Below are positions 16,109 through 25,070 of a stretch of DNA of 36,523 nt, in pieces. A program made the translations under genes and the position numbers. The stretch covers positions 1 through 36,523 of the forward strand of contig BDTM01000013.1 in assembly GCA_002898015.1 (NCBI GenBank), given 5' to 3'. The stretch comes from a bacterium BMS3Bbin03 (lineage in GTDB: Bacteria; Zhuqueibacterota; JdFR-76; BMS3Abin05). Every line of letters begins with the position of its first letter. The first letter of the stretch is position 1. The notes below the pieces were generated by a model, which ran no database searches, was not told the origin of the DNA, and saw only the letters and a list, made by a program, of their open reading frames with translations.

Positions 16109-18727
16109 ATGAATCGAAATCGAGTTGTGAATCGCTGGGTCGCAATTGGTGTATTTGTAGTGGCCATTTTGGCCTACTTGCGAACAATAGCACCGGATGT
16201 GTCCTTCTGGGATTGTGGAGAATTTATCGCCGCTTCATTCACGATGGGTATCATGCATCCTCCAGGCGCCCCGCTGTTTACGATTATTGGCAGACTTTTT
16301 ACGTTTTTCCCAATTCACAATGTGGCGTGGCGCGTAAACGTTATTTCTGTGATATCGAGCGCCCTCACGATTACGCTGCTGTATCTGATCATTGTCCGCC
16401 TGACCAACATCTGGAGAGGTCAGCCCAAAAATGCCATGGATCGATGGATTGTTTACGGGGGGGCTGTCATCGGCGCCCTGGCATTCGCCTTTTCGGACAG
16501 TTTCTGGTTTAATGCCGTTGAAGCGGAAGTGTACGCCATGAGCATGCTGTTCACCGCGCTTGCCGTCTGGATTGTCCTCTACTGGAAAGACAATCCGGTG
16601 AGGCCGGGCAACGAGCGATGGCTGATTCTGATTGTCTATCTTCTGTGGTTATCAACCGGCGTCCACCTGTTGAATCTATTGGTTTTTCCGTTTATTTTTA
16701 TAGTGATTGTTTTTGAAAATAACCTGTCCATGAAACGCCTGGTGTGGGTCGTGCTTTTGCAGGCCGGTATTCCGCTTACGCTCTATATTCTGTTTTTTCA
16801 CTACAATCCAAGCACGATGTCTTATCAGCAATTCATTGCACATCAGAATACGGCGTGGAAATTTTTTGAAGTTACATTTCTGATTGTTCTGGTGGGCAGT
16901 CTTTATTATCTGTATAAAGTGGACCGGAAAGCCTTTAAAATGTGGTGGATTGTCCCGCTGCTGTTTATCATCGGCTATTCGACTTATATCCTCATTTATA
17001 TTCGTTCGTCGATGAATCCGCCCATCGACGAAAATGACCCGGATACATGGGCGGCTCTGAAGAATTACCTTGCGCGAAAACAATATGGTGAAAACAGCCT
17101 GCTTTTGACCATTTTTGCCCGCAAAGCGCCTTTCTGGCAGTATCAAATCAACAAGATGTTCGTCCGCTATTTCAGTTGGCAGTTTATCGGCACGGGCACG
17201 ACGATCGGGAAAGACGGCTATATTTCCGAAATTATCAGTCTCAGAGGCTTGTACGGACTGCCGTTTCTAGTGGGCATAATCGGTGCCGTTCACCATTTTA
17301 CAAAAGACTGGAAGCGAGGGCTGGCCGTTCTTTTTCTTTTCTTTATGATGGGTCTCGCCATTGTCTTCTATGTGAATCAGGAAAATCCACAGCCCAGGGA
17401 ACGGGACTATTCGTATGTCGGGAGTTTCTTTGCATTTGCCATCTGGATCGGCATTGGGGCCGTCGCGGTGATGGATGCGGTTTCGGAATTTCTCAAGAAG
17501 CATAAAGCGATATTAAAGCCGGCGCTGTTGGTTTCCCTCCTGGCTCTGGCTTTTGCCATTCCAATTAATATGTTCGCGTTTAATTTTTATTCGCACGACC
17601 GTTCGGGAAATTACGTCCCGTACGATTATTCCTACAATATTCTTCAGACGTGCGAGCCCAATGGGATCATCTTTACAAACGGAGACAACGATACATTCCC
17701 GCTCTGGTATCTTCAATATGTTAAAAATATTCGCACGGATGTACGTCTGGTGAACTTATCGCTTTTAAATACGCCGTGGTACATCAAACAATTGAAATAC
17801 CGGCAGCCGAAAGTACCGATCTCATTGCAGGATAAATTTATTAATAATATCGGCCTTTATCCCTGGCCCAAAGCGCAGACGGTCGAAATCAATGTACCGG
17901 ATTCAGTCTATAACGATGAAATTGCAGAAATGAAAAAATACCATGAAATGCCGAAAAAGCCCCTGAACACCAGCGGCAAAATCGAATTTATCGTCAAGCC
18001 AACGGTTGCAAAACGGGCGCTCCGGGTGCAGGACATCATGGTTTTGAATATCATGATGGCGGATAATTGGCGAAAACCCATCTATTTCGCCGTTACGGTG
18101 TCCGATAAAAACAAGGTCGGATTGAATCCGTATCTTCGGATGGACGGAATGGCGTTCAGGGTCATTCCATTTAAAGGCATCGAGATTAGTGCCCATCGCC
18201 TGCGGGAAAACCTGTTTCACAAATTTCTGTTCCGCAATTTGAATAACCCAAAGGTTTATCTGGATTACAAGACCAAAGGATTATTGATCAATTATCGCTC
18301 GGCATTTTTGCGGCTGGCGGCTTACTACCGTATGAAAAAGAAGATGAAAGATGTGATTGAAGTTCTGAATCGAATGGAATACCTGATGCCGGAAAAATTG
18401 ATTCCCATTCATGACGACCGGGTGGTGCTCTCGATTGGGAAAATGTATTGGGATGCCGGGGAACCCGGGGAATTTGAAAAACGCGCGAAAGCCATTATTC
18501 AAAAACATCCGAACAGCGTGGAAGCGTATGTCTGGCTGCTGGATTATTACAGAAGCTTCAAGCGCTATACCGATGGAATCGAACTCATGCAAAAGTGGCT
18601 GCAGGGACATCCCAACGATCGTCAGGCGCAGGATATTATTAGAAATTTGCGGCGGCAGCTTGCAAAAACCGGAACAGATTCAATTATGGGCAGTACCGGT
18701 GTGATTCCGGTTCAGCCGAAAAAATAA
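16109..18727 (+). CDS. DUF2723 membrane glycosyltransferase-like protein
   Basis: The product is 872 aa. The first about 500 residues contain about 11-13 membrane segments of the DUF2723 type, related to protein O-mannosyltransferases (GT-C fold). The diagnostic APDVSFWDCGEF (D35, E38) and HPPGAPLF (50-57) lie in and after the first periplasmic loop, where the GT-C catalytic acidic residue is found. The C-terminal part is soluble, with a TPR-like helical end (about 720-860). In known GT-C enzymes, sugar is taken from a polyprenyl-phosphate carrier on the outer face. A polyprenyl-phosphate mannosyltransferase-like gene at 25071 could supply it. GAGGAAGAAA precedes the ATG, and the next gene starts directly at 18728. 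The substrate is not known. Confidence 0.85.
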   Translation: MNRNRVVNRWVAIGVFVVAILAYLRTIAPDVSFWDCGEFIAASFTMGIMHPPGAPLFTIIGRLFTFFPIHNVAWRVNVISVISSALTITLLYLIIVRLTNIWRGQPKNAMDRWIVYGGAVIGALAFAFSDSFWFNAVEAEVYAMSMLFTALAVWIVLYWKDNPVRPGNERWLILIVYLLWLSTGVHLLNLLVFPFIFIVIVFENNLSMKRLVWVVLLQAGIPLTLYILFFHYNPSTMSYQQFIAHQNTAWKFFEVTFLIVLVGSLYYLYKVDRKAFKMWWIVPLLFIIGYSTYILIYIRSSMNPPIDENDPDTWAALKNYLARKQYGENSLLLTIFARKAPFWQYQINKMFVRYFSWQFIGTGTTIGKDGYISEIISLRGLYGLPFLVGIIGAVHHFTKDWKRGLAVLFLFFMMGLAIVFYVNQENPQPRERDYSYVGSFFAFAIWIGIGAVAVMDAVSEFLKKHKAILKPALLVSLLALAFAIPINMFAFNFYSHDRSGNYVPYDYSYNILQTCEPNGIIFTNGDNDTFPLWYLQYVKNIRTDVRLVNLSLLNTPWYIKQLKYRQPKVPISLQDKFINNIGLYPWPKAQTVEINVPDSVYNDEIAEMKKYHEMPKKPLNTSGKIEFIVKPTVAKRALRVQDIMVLNIMMADNWRKPIYFAVTVSDKNKVGLNPYLRMDGMAFRVIPFKGIEISAHRLRENLFHKFLFRNLNNPKVYLDYKTKGLLINYRSAFLRLAAYYRMKKKMKDVIEVLNRMEYLMPEKLIPIHDDRVVLSIGKMYWDAGEPGEFEKRAKAIIQKHPNSVEAYVWLLDYYRSFKRYTDGIELMQKWLQGHPNDRQAQDIIRNLRRQLAKTGTDSIMGSTGVIPVQPKK

Positions 18728-19813
18728 ATGAATGAAAAAGAAAATGAGAAGACGCCGTCTCCGGTCACCATTGTAATTCCGCATATCGGGAAAAGTGACA
18801 TTCTCTACACGTGTCTGCGTTCTTTGAAAAATGAAAAAAAGGTTCCGTTCCGGGTTTTAATCGTTGACAACGGTTCAGATCTCTCGGCGGAAAAGGTGTC
18901 TGCTATTTTGCCGGACTGTCAAATCATAAAAACTTCCGGGAATCTTGGATTTGCCGGGGGTTGTAATACGGGGCTGCGGCGGGTGAAAACAACCTACGCG
19001 CTGCTGCTGAACAATGATACCGAAGTCCGGGGGAACTGGCTTTTACCGCTGGTGCGGTGCATGGAAGAATTTCCGGATGTGGGGGCCTGTCAGCCCAAAA
19101 TATTATCCATGCGCTTTTCCGGAAAGTACGACTACGCCGGCGGAATGGGCGGCCTGATCGACCGTTTCGGCTACCCGTTTGCCATCGGACGGATATTCGA
19201 TTCTCTTGAGACAGATCAAAATCAGTACAAAGGACGCTACCGGATTTTCTGGGCCTCCGGGACGGCCATGATCATTCGAATGCGTGCGCTTCAAAAAGTG
19301 GGTCTCCTGGATGAAGATTTTTTTGCCCACATGGAAGAAATCGATCTGAGCTGGCGGCTGCATCTGGTAAACTACCGGGTGGCTTCCGATTCCGAAAGTG
19401 TGGTTTACCATTATTCCGGCTATTCTCTGGGGCACGAAGCCTATCAGAAGATGTACTTAAATCACCGCAACAATTGGGTGATGCTCCTGAAGAATTATTC
19501 GGCACAGACCCTTTTGTGGCTGGTGCCGGTTCGGTTTTTATTCGAAAGCGTCACGCTGGTGTTTTCGCTCGCAAAATTAGATTACAAAAGAGCCTGGGCG
19601 GTGGTGAGGGCCATTGGATTTGTCGTGGGACATTCGGTTCGAATTTATAAAAAACACAGGGCCGTACAATCGATTCGAAGGGTTCCGGATTCCGCAATCT
19701 TCCGTGAGATGTACGGCGGAAGCATTGTATTGGAACACTTCTTATTCGGCGTGAACCGGGTGTGTGATTTGAAAGGGACGCTCAAGTGGCTGGAGAGCGG
19801 TTTGAAGCAGTAG
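18728..19813 (+). CDS. Glycosyltransferase family 2 (rhamnosyltransferase-like)
   Basis: The product is 361 aa with a GT-A fold. VTIVIPHIG at 13-21 opens the nucleotide-sugar domain, IVDNGSD follows, and LLNNDTE (93-99) supplies the DxD-like metal site. HMEEIDLSWR is the typical acceptor-side acidic motif. A C-terminal hydrophobic stretch (about 265-300) may touch the membrane. The pattern resembles WbbL-type rhamnosyltransferases of surface polysaccharide clusters, but donor and acceptor cannot be read from sequence. The ATG follows the upstream TAA without a gap. The 3' end overlaps the methyltransferase by 28 nt. Confidence 0.88.
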   Translation: MNEKENEKTPSPVTIVIPHIGKSDILYTCLRSLKNEKKVPFRVLIVDNGSDLSAEKVSAILPDCQIIKTSGNLGFAGGCNTGLRRVKTTYALLLNNDTEVRGNWLLPLVRCMEEFPDVGACQPKILSMRFSGKYDYAGGMGGLIDRFGYPFAIGRIFDSLETDQNQYKGRYRIFWASGTAMIIRMRALQKVGLLDEDFFAHMEEIDLSWRLHLVNYRVASDSESVVYHYSGYSLGHEAYQKMYLNHRNNWVMLLKNYSAQTLLWLVPVRFLFESVTLVFSLAKLDYKRAWAVVRAIGFVVGHSVRIYKKHRAVQSIRRVPDSAIFREMYGGSIVLEHFLFGVNRVCDLKGTLKWLESGLKQ

Positions 19814-20727
19814 ATTGTCCGGTATGTGGCACGAAAGAAGCCACATTTTTTTTAAAGACATTTGATCGATACGTTTTCCCGTATGAAAAAAAATACCGGC
19901 TGGAGAAGTGCCGGAACTGCGGGGCTCTTTATGTCAATCCGAGACCGGTGCTGGAAAATCAGGATCATTATTATCCGATCGATATTCACAACCCCTTTCT
20001 GGAATTTGAAGCGAACCATCAGGATTTTTTCCAGAAGCTGTACGCGTTTGTGCATCCTTACGCCATTTCCTGGAAACGAAAACAGCTCGAAAAAATTGCC
20101 GGTGTGGGGCGAATTTTAGATGTGGAATGCGGGAACGGCGATTTTTTATACGCTATGCGCCGCCATCTGTGGGAAGTGATGGGGGTCGAACGCATTCAAA
20201 AGTACGCGAATTTTGCGCACCGCACCCTTGGACTGCCGGTCCTGCGGTCGATTGAAGATTTGTCCGGCGCCACAATCGACTATTTTGATGCGATTACATT
20301 CTGGCATTCTTTCTCCCGATTTCACGATCCGGTGACGGTGCTGGAAAAAATTTACGGTCATTTGAAAGCCGAAGGATTTCTGTTCATTGCGATTCCCAAT
20401 ACGCGTTCGCTGGATTTCTATTTTTACAGAGAAGATTGGGCGGCTCTGGACATTCCCAGACGGCTGTTTCACATCACGCCGGCGCAGATGCAGAAACTGG
20501 TGCGGCGGACCGGCTGGAAAATTATAAATCAAAAACAGATTGGTCTCGATTATTTTTACAACGCGCTGCTGAGCGAAAAAATTCGAATGGCACGCATACT
20601 GCCGTCCAGGTTTTTTTCGCCCGTGCGCTATTTCAGGGGTTTTTTGGTGGCCTGGTTATCTCGAATCGTCGGAATTACAGGGAATGGTTCCGGCATGCTT
20701 TACATCTTACAAAAGAGGAAATTGTGA
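19786..20727 (+). CDS. Class I SAM-dependent methyltransferase with N-terminal zinc ribbon
   Basis: The product is 313 aa from GTG 19786, inside the end of the GT2 gene. AAAGGGA at about 19770-19776 serves as ribosome-binding site. An N-terminal zinc ribbon is formed by CPVC (11-14) and CRNC (42-45), then a Rossmann methyltransferase domain. The SAM-binding motif I reads LDVECGNGDF (111-120); the second position, usually G, is E114. The FWHSFSRFHDP motif and the C-terminal part match methyltransferases from sugar and polyketide clusters. It probably methylates a sugar or lipid-linked glycan intermediate. The substrate is unknown. Confidence 0.85.
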   Translation: MAGERFEAVDCPVCGTKEATFFLKTFDRYVFPYEKKYRLEKCRNCGALYVNPRPVLENQDHYYPIDIHNPFLEFEANHQDFFQKLYAFVHPYAISWKRKQLEKIAGVGRILDVECGNGDFLYAMRRHLWEVMGVERIQKYANFAHRTLGLPVLRSIEDLSGATIDYFDAITFWHSFSRFHDPVTVLEKIYGHLKAEGFLFIAIPNTRSLDFYFYREDWAALDIPRRLFHITPAQMQKLVRRTGWKIINQKQIGLDYFYNALLSEKIRMARILPSRFFSPVRYFRGFLVAWLSRIVGITGNGSGMLYILQKRKL

Positions 20728-21686
20728 GCCGGAAAGCACTTTTCTTTTTATTAAAGTTTCTTGTCAGTGTTGTTTTACTGTATTTTTTGCTCTCAAAAAT
20801 TGGTGTCGAAAATTTTTTAGATAAGATCTCCAGGGCAAACCTCTGGTGGGTGGCCGTCGGTATCTGTTCTTTTCTGGTGAGCGATTTTCTGGGATCATTG
20901 CAGTGGTATCTGCTCATGCGGCAAAGCGGAATGGTGATCTCTTACCGGGAGACCGTTAAGATCTATTTTATCGGGCTGTTTTTTAATAATTTTTTCATCA
21001 GCAATCTGGGAGGCGATGTGTTTCGCATTTATTACGCATCCCGCGCCACGACGAAAACGGCCGGTGCGGTTTCAACCGTTGTTCTGGATCGATTTATCGG
21101 CTTTTCAATGCTGACGGTTTTATCGCTCATCGGCGGGCTGCTCATTTTAAAAGAAAATTATTTAAAGACGATTATTCCTGTGGTGATTGTGACTCTTTTT
21201 TTCTGGATTTTGCTTTTTACACTGTTTTTTAATCGATCATTGGCCAAAAAATTTCACCCGTTTTTTGTCTGGCTTTTTCCGGAATCCATTGTTCGGAAGT
21301 TCATCGATTTGTACGAGGTGGTTCATGAATTCAGACATGCAAAATTGCTTTTGCTGAAATTAATGGGGATTGGTTTTTTCGTCCAGTTATTTCGAATCGG
21401 CATCCATTATTTTGCCGGGCTCTCTTTAAACACACATATCGGTTTTCAATTTTTTATGTTGTTTATCCCTTTAATTGCGCTTCTGGCAAGTTTGCCCATT
21501 TCGATCGGGGGATTGGGCGTTCGTGAACAATCGGGAGTTGTGTTGTTTGCACGGGTGGGTATCGTCGCCGGATTGGCGGCTGCAATGGAATTTTTGGCCT
21601 ATTTAATGACGATTACAGGCTCGCTGCCCGGCGCCGTGCTGTTTCTTCTGGCCGGCAAAAAGAAGGGAGAAAAATATGAATCGTAA
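20724..21686 (+). CDS. Flippase-like integral membrane protein (UPF0104/AglD-MprF type)
   Basis: The product is 320 aa from GTG 20724. AGAGGAA lies just before it and the GTGA overlaps the methyltransferase stop. An in-frame ATG at 20436 would place 96 extra residues within the other gene and is unlikely. It has about eight membrane helices. The family signatures NNFFISNLGGDVFRIYY and SLPISIGGLGVREQSG are visible. Relatives include the membrane part of MprF and archaeal AglD; members are thought to move lipids or lipid-linked sugars. In this glycan block it is a candidate translocator or accessory of a polyprenyl-linked sugar. Confidence 0.85.
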   Translation: MSRKALFFLLKFLVSVVLLYFLLSKIGVENFLDKISRANLWWVAVGICSFLVSDFLGSLQWYLLMRQSGMVISYRETVKIYFIGLFFNNFFISNLGGDVFRIYYASRATTKTAGAVSTVVLDRFIGFSMLTVLSLIGGLLILKENYLKTIIPVVIVTLFFWILLFTLFFNRSLAKKFHPFFVWLFPESIVRKFIDLYEVVHEFRHAKLLLLKLMGIGFFVQLFRIGIHYFAGLSLNTHIGFQFFMLFIPLIALLASLPISIGGLGVREQSGVVLFARVGIVAGLAAAMEFLAYLMTITGSLPGAVLFLLAGKKKGEKYES

Positions 21687-22725
21687 ACTCAATCTGCTGT
21701 TGGTATTATTGGTTATTTCTCTTGCTTTTACAAGTTGTTACAAAAGAGAGGCCGGTGTGGGGCCGGAACAGGACATCTATGTTTTTGCGCCGCCTTCCGT
21801 CTGGGAAAAATTACAAAAACCTCTGGAAACCGTTTTCAGTAAAGGGGTGGTGACCCCTCAATATGAGAAATATTTTCGCTTGCGGTATATCAAGAATTCG
21901 AATGAACTGGACCGTTACACGCTGCACCGGAACCTGTTGTTTGTCTCCACCCTTGAATCCAAAGGCCCAATAGCCGATCTGGTCAGAAAAAGCATTTCTT
22001 CTTCCGAAATGCTTGCAGACGTGAAAAGCGGAAAGAATTTTCTTTTCAAAAAAGAAAACCAATGGGCGAAAGACCAGGTGCTGCTGATTCTGGTCTCTGT
22101 GAACACGGATTCCCTGGCTAAAAAAATAATCAAATATAAAGACCAAATTTTTAACATTTATGACCGCCACTACAGGAAACAAGTGCAAGCCCAAATGTTT
22201 ACAAAATATGAAAATAAAAAACTGGAGAAAGAACTTCTCCGGAAATATCAGTGGACCATTCGGCTCCAGCCGGATTATTCTCTGGCGTGGGCATCCCCCG
22301 ACTCGGGATTTGTATTTTTTCGCAGGCGGAATCCGGAACGATGGCTGTACGTGCAGTGGATTAACACAGACAATCCCTCGATGATGACGAAGGATTGGAT
22401 TCTGAACGAACGGGATTCCATCGGTGTTTGGTTTTATGGGGGTGACAGGGTGAACCGGAAATACGTAAAATTCAAGGTGATCAATTTCAACGGCAGGCGT
22501 GCGTATCAGGTGAATGGCTTGTGGGAAAATGATAAAAATGTGGCCGGCGGCCCGTTTCAGGAATACGTTTTTTATGATGAACCCACCGGTCGAATCTACA
22601 TTATTGACTGTGCGGTTTTCAGTCCGGGGCGTATTTACGGGAAATTGCCCTTTCTCCGCCAACTGACTGTGATGGCGCGGTCATTCAGGACGATAGCCGA
22701 TATTCAGAAGGAAAAACACGAATGA
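21676..22725 (+). CDS. DUF4837 family lipoprotein
   Basis: The product is 349 aa. A signal peptide with lipobox LAFTS then Cys21 indicates an exported lipoprotein. The body matches the DUF4837 family known from Bacteroidetes and relatives: IYVFAPPSVWEKL, a helix-rich centre, then a C-terminal beta domain with RWLYVQWI and GPFQEYVFYDEPTGRIYIIDC. The function of the family is unknown. It overlaps the flippase-like gene by 11 bp (GGGAGAAA upstream of the ATG) and purE by 4 bp (ATGA), so it is embedded in the operon. Confidence 0.85.
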   Translation: MNRKLNLLLVLLVISLAFTSCYKREAGVGPEQDIYVFAPPSVWEKLQKPLETVFSKGVVTPQYEKYFRLRYIKNSNELDRYTLHRNLLFVSTLESKGPIADLVRKSISSSEMLADVKSGKNFLFKKENQWAKDQVLLILVSVNTDSLAKKIIKYKDQIFNIYDRHYRKQVQAQMFTKYENKKLEKELLRKYQWTIRLQPDYSLAWASPDSGFVFFRRRNPERWLYVQWINTDNPSMMTKDWILNERDSIGVWFYGGDRVNRKYVKFKVINFNGRRAYQVNGLWENDKNVAGGPFQEYVFYDEPTGRIYIIDCAVFSPGRIYGKLPFLRQLTVMARSFRTIADIQKEKHE

Positions 22726-23189
22726 AGCAAAATACGCTGATCAGTATCGTTGTCGGGAGTGCTTCGGACACGCCGGCAGCGGCGCACACCCAAAAGTACC
22801 TGGATTATTTCGGCGTTTCTTACGATTTTCAAATTCTATCGGCGCATCGAAATGCCGAAAAACTGTCCGAGTACATTCGGGAAGCGGAATCTGCGGGCGT
22901 GCAGGTGTTTATTGCGCAGGCCGGAATGGCGGCTCACCTTCCCGGTGTGATGGCGGCGCAGACGACCCGCCCTGTGATCGGCGTGCCGCTGCCGAATTCG
23001 GCCCTCAATGGGATCGATGCGCTTCTTTCGGAAGTGCAGATGCCGTCGGGAATTCCGGTGGCTGTGATGGCGATCGGCAAGGCCGGTGCGATTAACGCCG
23101 CCGTGTTAAGTGTCGAAATATTGGCATTGACCCGGCCGGATTTGCAGGAAAAACTTTTGAAATTCCGGGAAATGGGATCGAAATTATAA
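22722..23189 (+). CDS. purE: N5-carboxyaminoimidazole ribonucleotide mutase
   Basis: The product is 155 aa, normal PurE length. It converts N5-CAIR to CAIR in purine synthesis (class I, acting with PurK) or uses CO2 directly (class II). Visible conserved parts are VGSASD (11-16), LSAHR with the active-site His42, AGMAAHLPG, VIGVPLPNSALNG and VQMPSGIPVAVMAIGKAGAINA. The usual IAGAG reads IAQAG, a single departure. No purK lies in the window. ATGA overlap with the DUF4837 gene and TAATG overlap with the next gene show coupling. It is a housekeeping gene inside a glycan block. Confidence 0.95.
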   Translation: MKQNTLISIVVGSASDTPAAAHTQKYLDYFGVSYDFQILSAHRNAEKLSEYIREAESAGVQVFIAQAGMAAHLPGVMAAQTTRPVIGVPLPNSALNGIDALLSEVQMPSGIPVAVMAIGKAGAINAAVLSVEILALTRPDLQEKLLKFREMGSKL

Positions 23190-24142
23190 TGCCTAAAATC
23201 ACGGTAATCGGAACGATTGTGCGGGACACTATTTATCCTTATAAAGGTGAACCCGTTTATGGGTGGGGCGGAATTTATTACACACTGTCTTATCTGTCCG
23301 GAATTTTAAAGGAAAAGGCTGTTCTTGAGCCTGTATTTTATGTGGGTTACGATGTTTGGGATGCCGTTCAGGAACTCCTGAGCCAGAAGTTTCCGAATGT
23401 TCGAAAAGAGGGGATCCGTAAAATTAATCAAAAAAACAATCGGGTCACATTAAAATATCTCACACCGGAACACAGGGAAGAGATTTCCAATTTCATCCCG
23501 CCTCCGCTGCCGTTTGAGGCTATTCGGCCTTTTGTGAAAAATGATATTATTCTTCTGAATTTCATTTCCGGTTATGAAATAACTTTTGAAACGTGTCAAA
23601 GACTGGTCACGGAGAAGACCGGTTTTTTGTACATGGATTTTCACAGTCTTGCCTACGGCAGAAATGAGGACGGCTCTCGATTTTACCGGAGGCCGGAAAA
23701 TTGGCGGGAATGGGTTCGGATGCCGGATTTCCTGCAGATGAATGAGAAAGAGGCCGAAACACTGGCCGCGCGTCCTCTGACGGCGTTGGAGGATTATACC
23801 GGTTTTGCGGAAGAACTGGTGCAAATCGGCAAAAATATTTTAAATATGACCCTGGGGCCGAAAGGGTCCATTCTGGCTTTTTTAGAAAAAGGAACCCCCG
23901 TTGTGCACTATTTAAAGGCGTTAAACGTCAGACGGGTGGTTGATGTCACGGGCTGCGGGGATTCGTTTGCCGCCGGATTTATTGCAAAATATATTGAAAC
24001 AAAAGATCCTGTTGAGGCGGCAAAATTCGGTAATGTGGCGGGAGGATTAAATTGTACATTTCAGAGTACATCGAAAGCGGATACAATCTATCTTCGGGTT
24101 GATGAAGCGCTGAACGATTACAATGAAGCTAAACCGTTTTAA
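23189..24142 (+). CDS. PfkB-family carbohydrate/nucleoside kinase
   Basis: The product is 317 aa. The PfkB (ribokinase-like) fold is shown by an N-terminal VIGTIVRDTIYPYKG strand and GWGGIYYTLSYL, where sugar binding is expected. DVTGCGDSFAAGF follows near the C-terminus, with D258 as the catalytic base and the GCG anion hole. N and E in LQMNEKEAE fit the phosphate/Mg site. The substrate (ribose, adenosine, fructose-6-P and others) cannot be decided. Its start shares the A of the purE stop (TAATG). It may feed sugar phosphates to the surrounding glycan pathway or work with purE in purine metabolism. Confidence 0.88.
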   Translation: MPKITVIGTIVRDTIYPYKGEPVYGWGGIYYTLSYLSGILKEKAVLEPVFYVGYDVWDAVQELLSQKFPNVRKEGIRKINQKNNRVTLKYLTPEHREEISNFIPPPLPFEAIRPFVKNDIILLNFISGYEITFETCQRLVTEKTGFLYMDFHSLAYGRNEDGSRFYRRPENWREWVRMPDFLQMNEKEAETLAARPLTALEDYTGFAEELVQIGKNILNMTLGPKGSILAFLEKGTPVVHYLKALNVRRVVDVTGCGDSFAAGFIAKYIETKDPVEAAKFGNVAGGLNCTFQSTSKADTIYLRVDEALNDYNEAKPF

Positions 24143-24155
24143 CGGAAGGAAACGG

Positions 24156-25055
24156 ATGGCGGAACGTATTTTAGTGGTGGGATGCAATGGATTGCTGGGG
24201 CAGAAAGTCGTGCAAGAACTTTCTGCACATTTTGGCAATAAAAATGTCTTGTGTGTGAGTATCGAACCGAGGGCCTTATTTTCAACAAATGTGCCTTACC
24301 GGCAAATGGATATCACCAAAATTGATTCTGTTCATGGTGTGATCCAGCAGTTTAAACCGACGGTGGTGGTGAATACGGCGGCGTATACAAATGTGGATAA
24401 AGCCGAGATCGAAAAGGACCTTTGCTGGGAAATCAATGTCACGGGTGTTGAAAATCTTGCAGCCGCCGCAAAAGAGGCCGGGGCCCTGTTGTATCACATT
24501 TCGACGGATTACGTGTTTTCCGGAGAAAACGGCCCGTACCGGGAAGAGGACAAGCCCGATCCCCGGGGGTTCTATGCCAAATCGAAATGGGCGGCGGAAA
24601 TTGCGATTCGGAAAATGGGCGTCTCTTATTTTATCGCGCGTACGTCCACACTTTTCGGCACGGGTGAAAATGTACGGCCTAATTTTGTGCTGTGGCTGAT
24701 TTCGGCGCTTAAAAAAAATCAGGAGGTGACCATCGTGGACGACCAGACCGGAAATCCCACGCTGGCGGATAATCTTGCAGAAGCCCTGCGTGTCGCGATC
24801 GAAAAGCGGGCCGCCGGGGTGTACCACCTCACGGGAAGGGAGGCGATTGACCGCTATTCTTTTGCACACAGAATCGCGAAAATCTTTGGCCTGAATGCGC
24901 TGCTCATCAAGCGGGGCAAAACCAGCCATCTCAAACAATTGGCGCCGCGCCCGATGAATGCCGCCTTCATTGTCGAAAAAGCCGAAAAAGAATTGGGTGT
25001 TCATCTTATGTCTGTCGATGAAGCGCTTTTGAAATTAAAACAGCAACTCGGGTAA
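24156..25055 (+). CDS. rfbD: dTDP-4-dehydrorhamnose reductase-like protein
   Basis: The product is 299 aa from ATG 24156, which has GGAAGGA 5 nt upstream. An in-frame ATG at 24123 lies within the kinase gene and would add an unconserved tail. It is an extended SDR fold: VVGCNGLLGQKV (Rossmann, 7-18), NTAAYTNVDKAE, STDYVFSG (116-123), and the YxxxK pair Y140 and K144 (FYAKSK). These features match RfbD/RmlD, which makes dTDP-L-rhamnose from dTDP-4-keto-rhamnose. rmlA, rmlB and rmlC are not in the window. It fits with the rhamnosyltransferase-like GT2s nearby. A related reductase with another sugar nucleotide is possible. Confidence 0.85.
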   Translation: MAERILVVGCNGLLGQKVVQELSAHFGNKNVLCVSIEPRALFSTNVPYRQMDITKIDSVHGVIQQFKPTVVVNTAAYTNVDKAEIEKDLCWEINVTGVENLAAAAKEAGALLYHISTDYVFSGENGPYREEDKPDPRGFYAKSKWAAEIAIRKMGVSYFIARTSTLFGTGENVRPNFVLWLISALKKNQEVTIVDDQTGNPTLADNLAEALRVAIEKRAAGVYHLTGREAIDRYSFAHRIAKIFGLNALLIKRGKTSHLKQLAPRPMNAAFIVEKAEKELGVHLMSVDEALLKLKQQLG

Positions 25056-25070
25056 ATAAGGAGTTTTTAT

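Noticed and set aside
20436..20723. N-terminal extension of the flippase-like protein from ATG 20436
   Set aside because: It lies wholly within the methyltransferase gene, is not membrane-like, and the GTG at 20724 has a proper AGAGGAA site.
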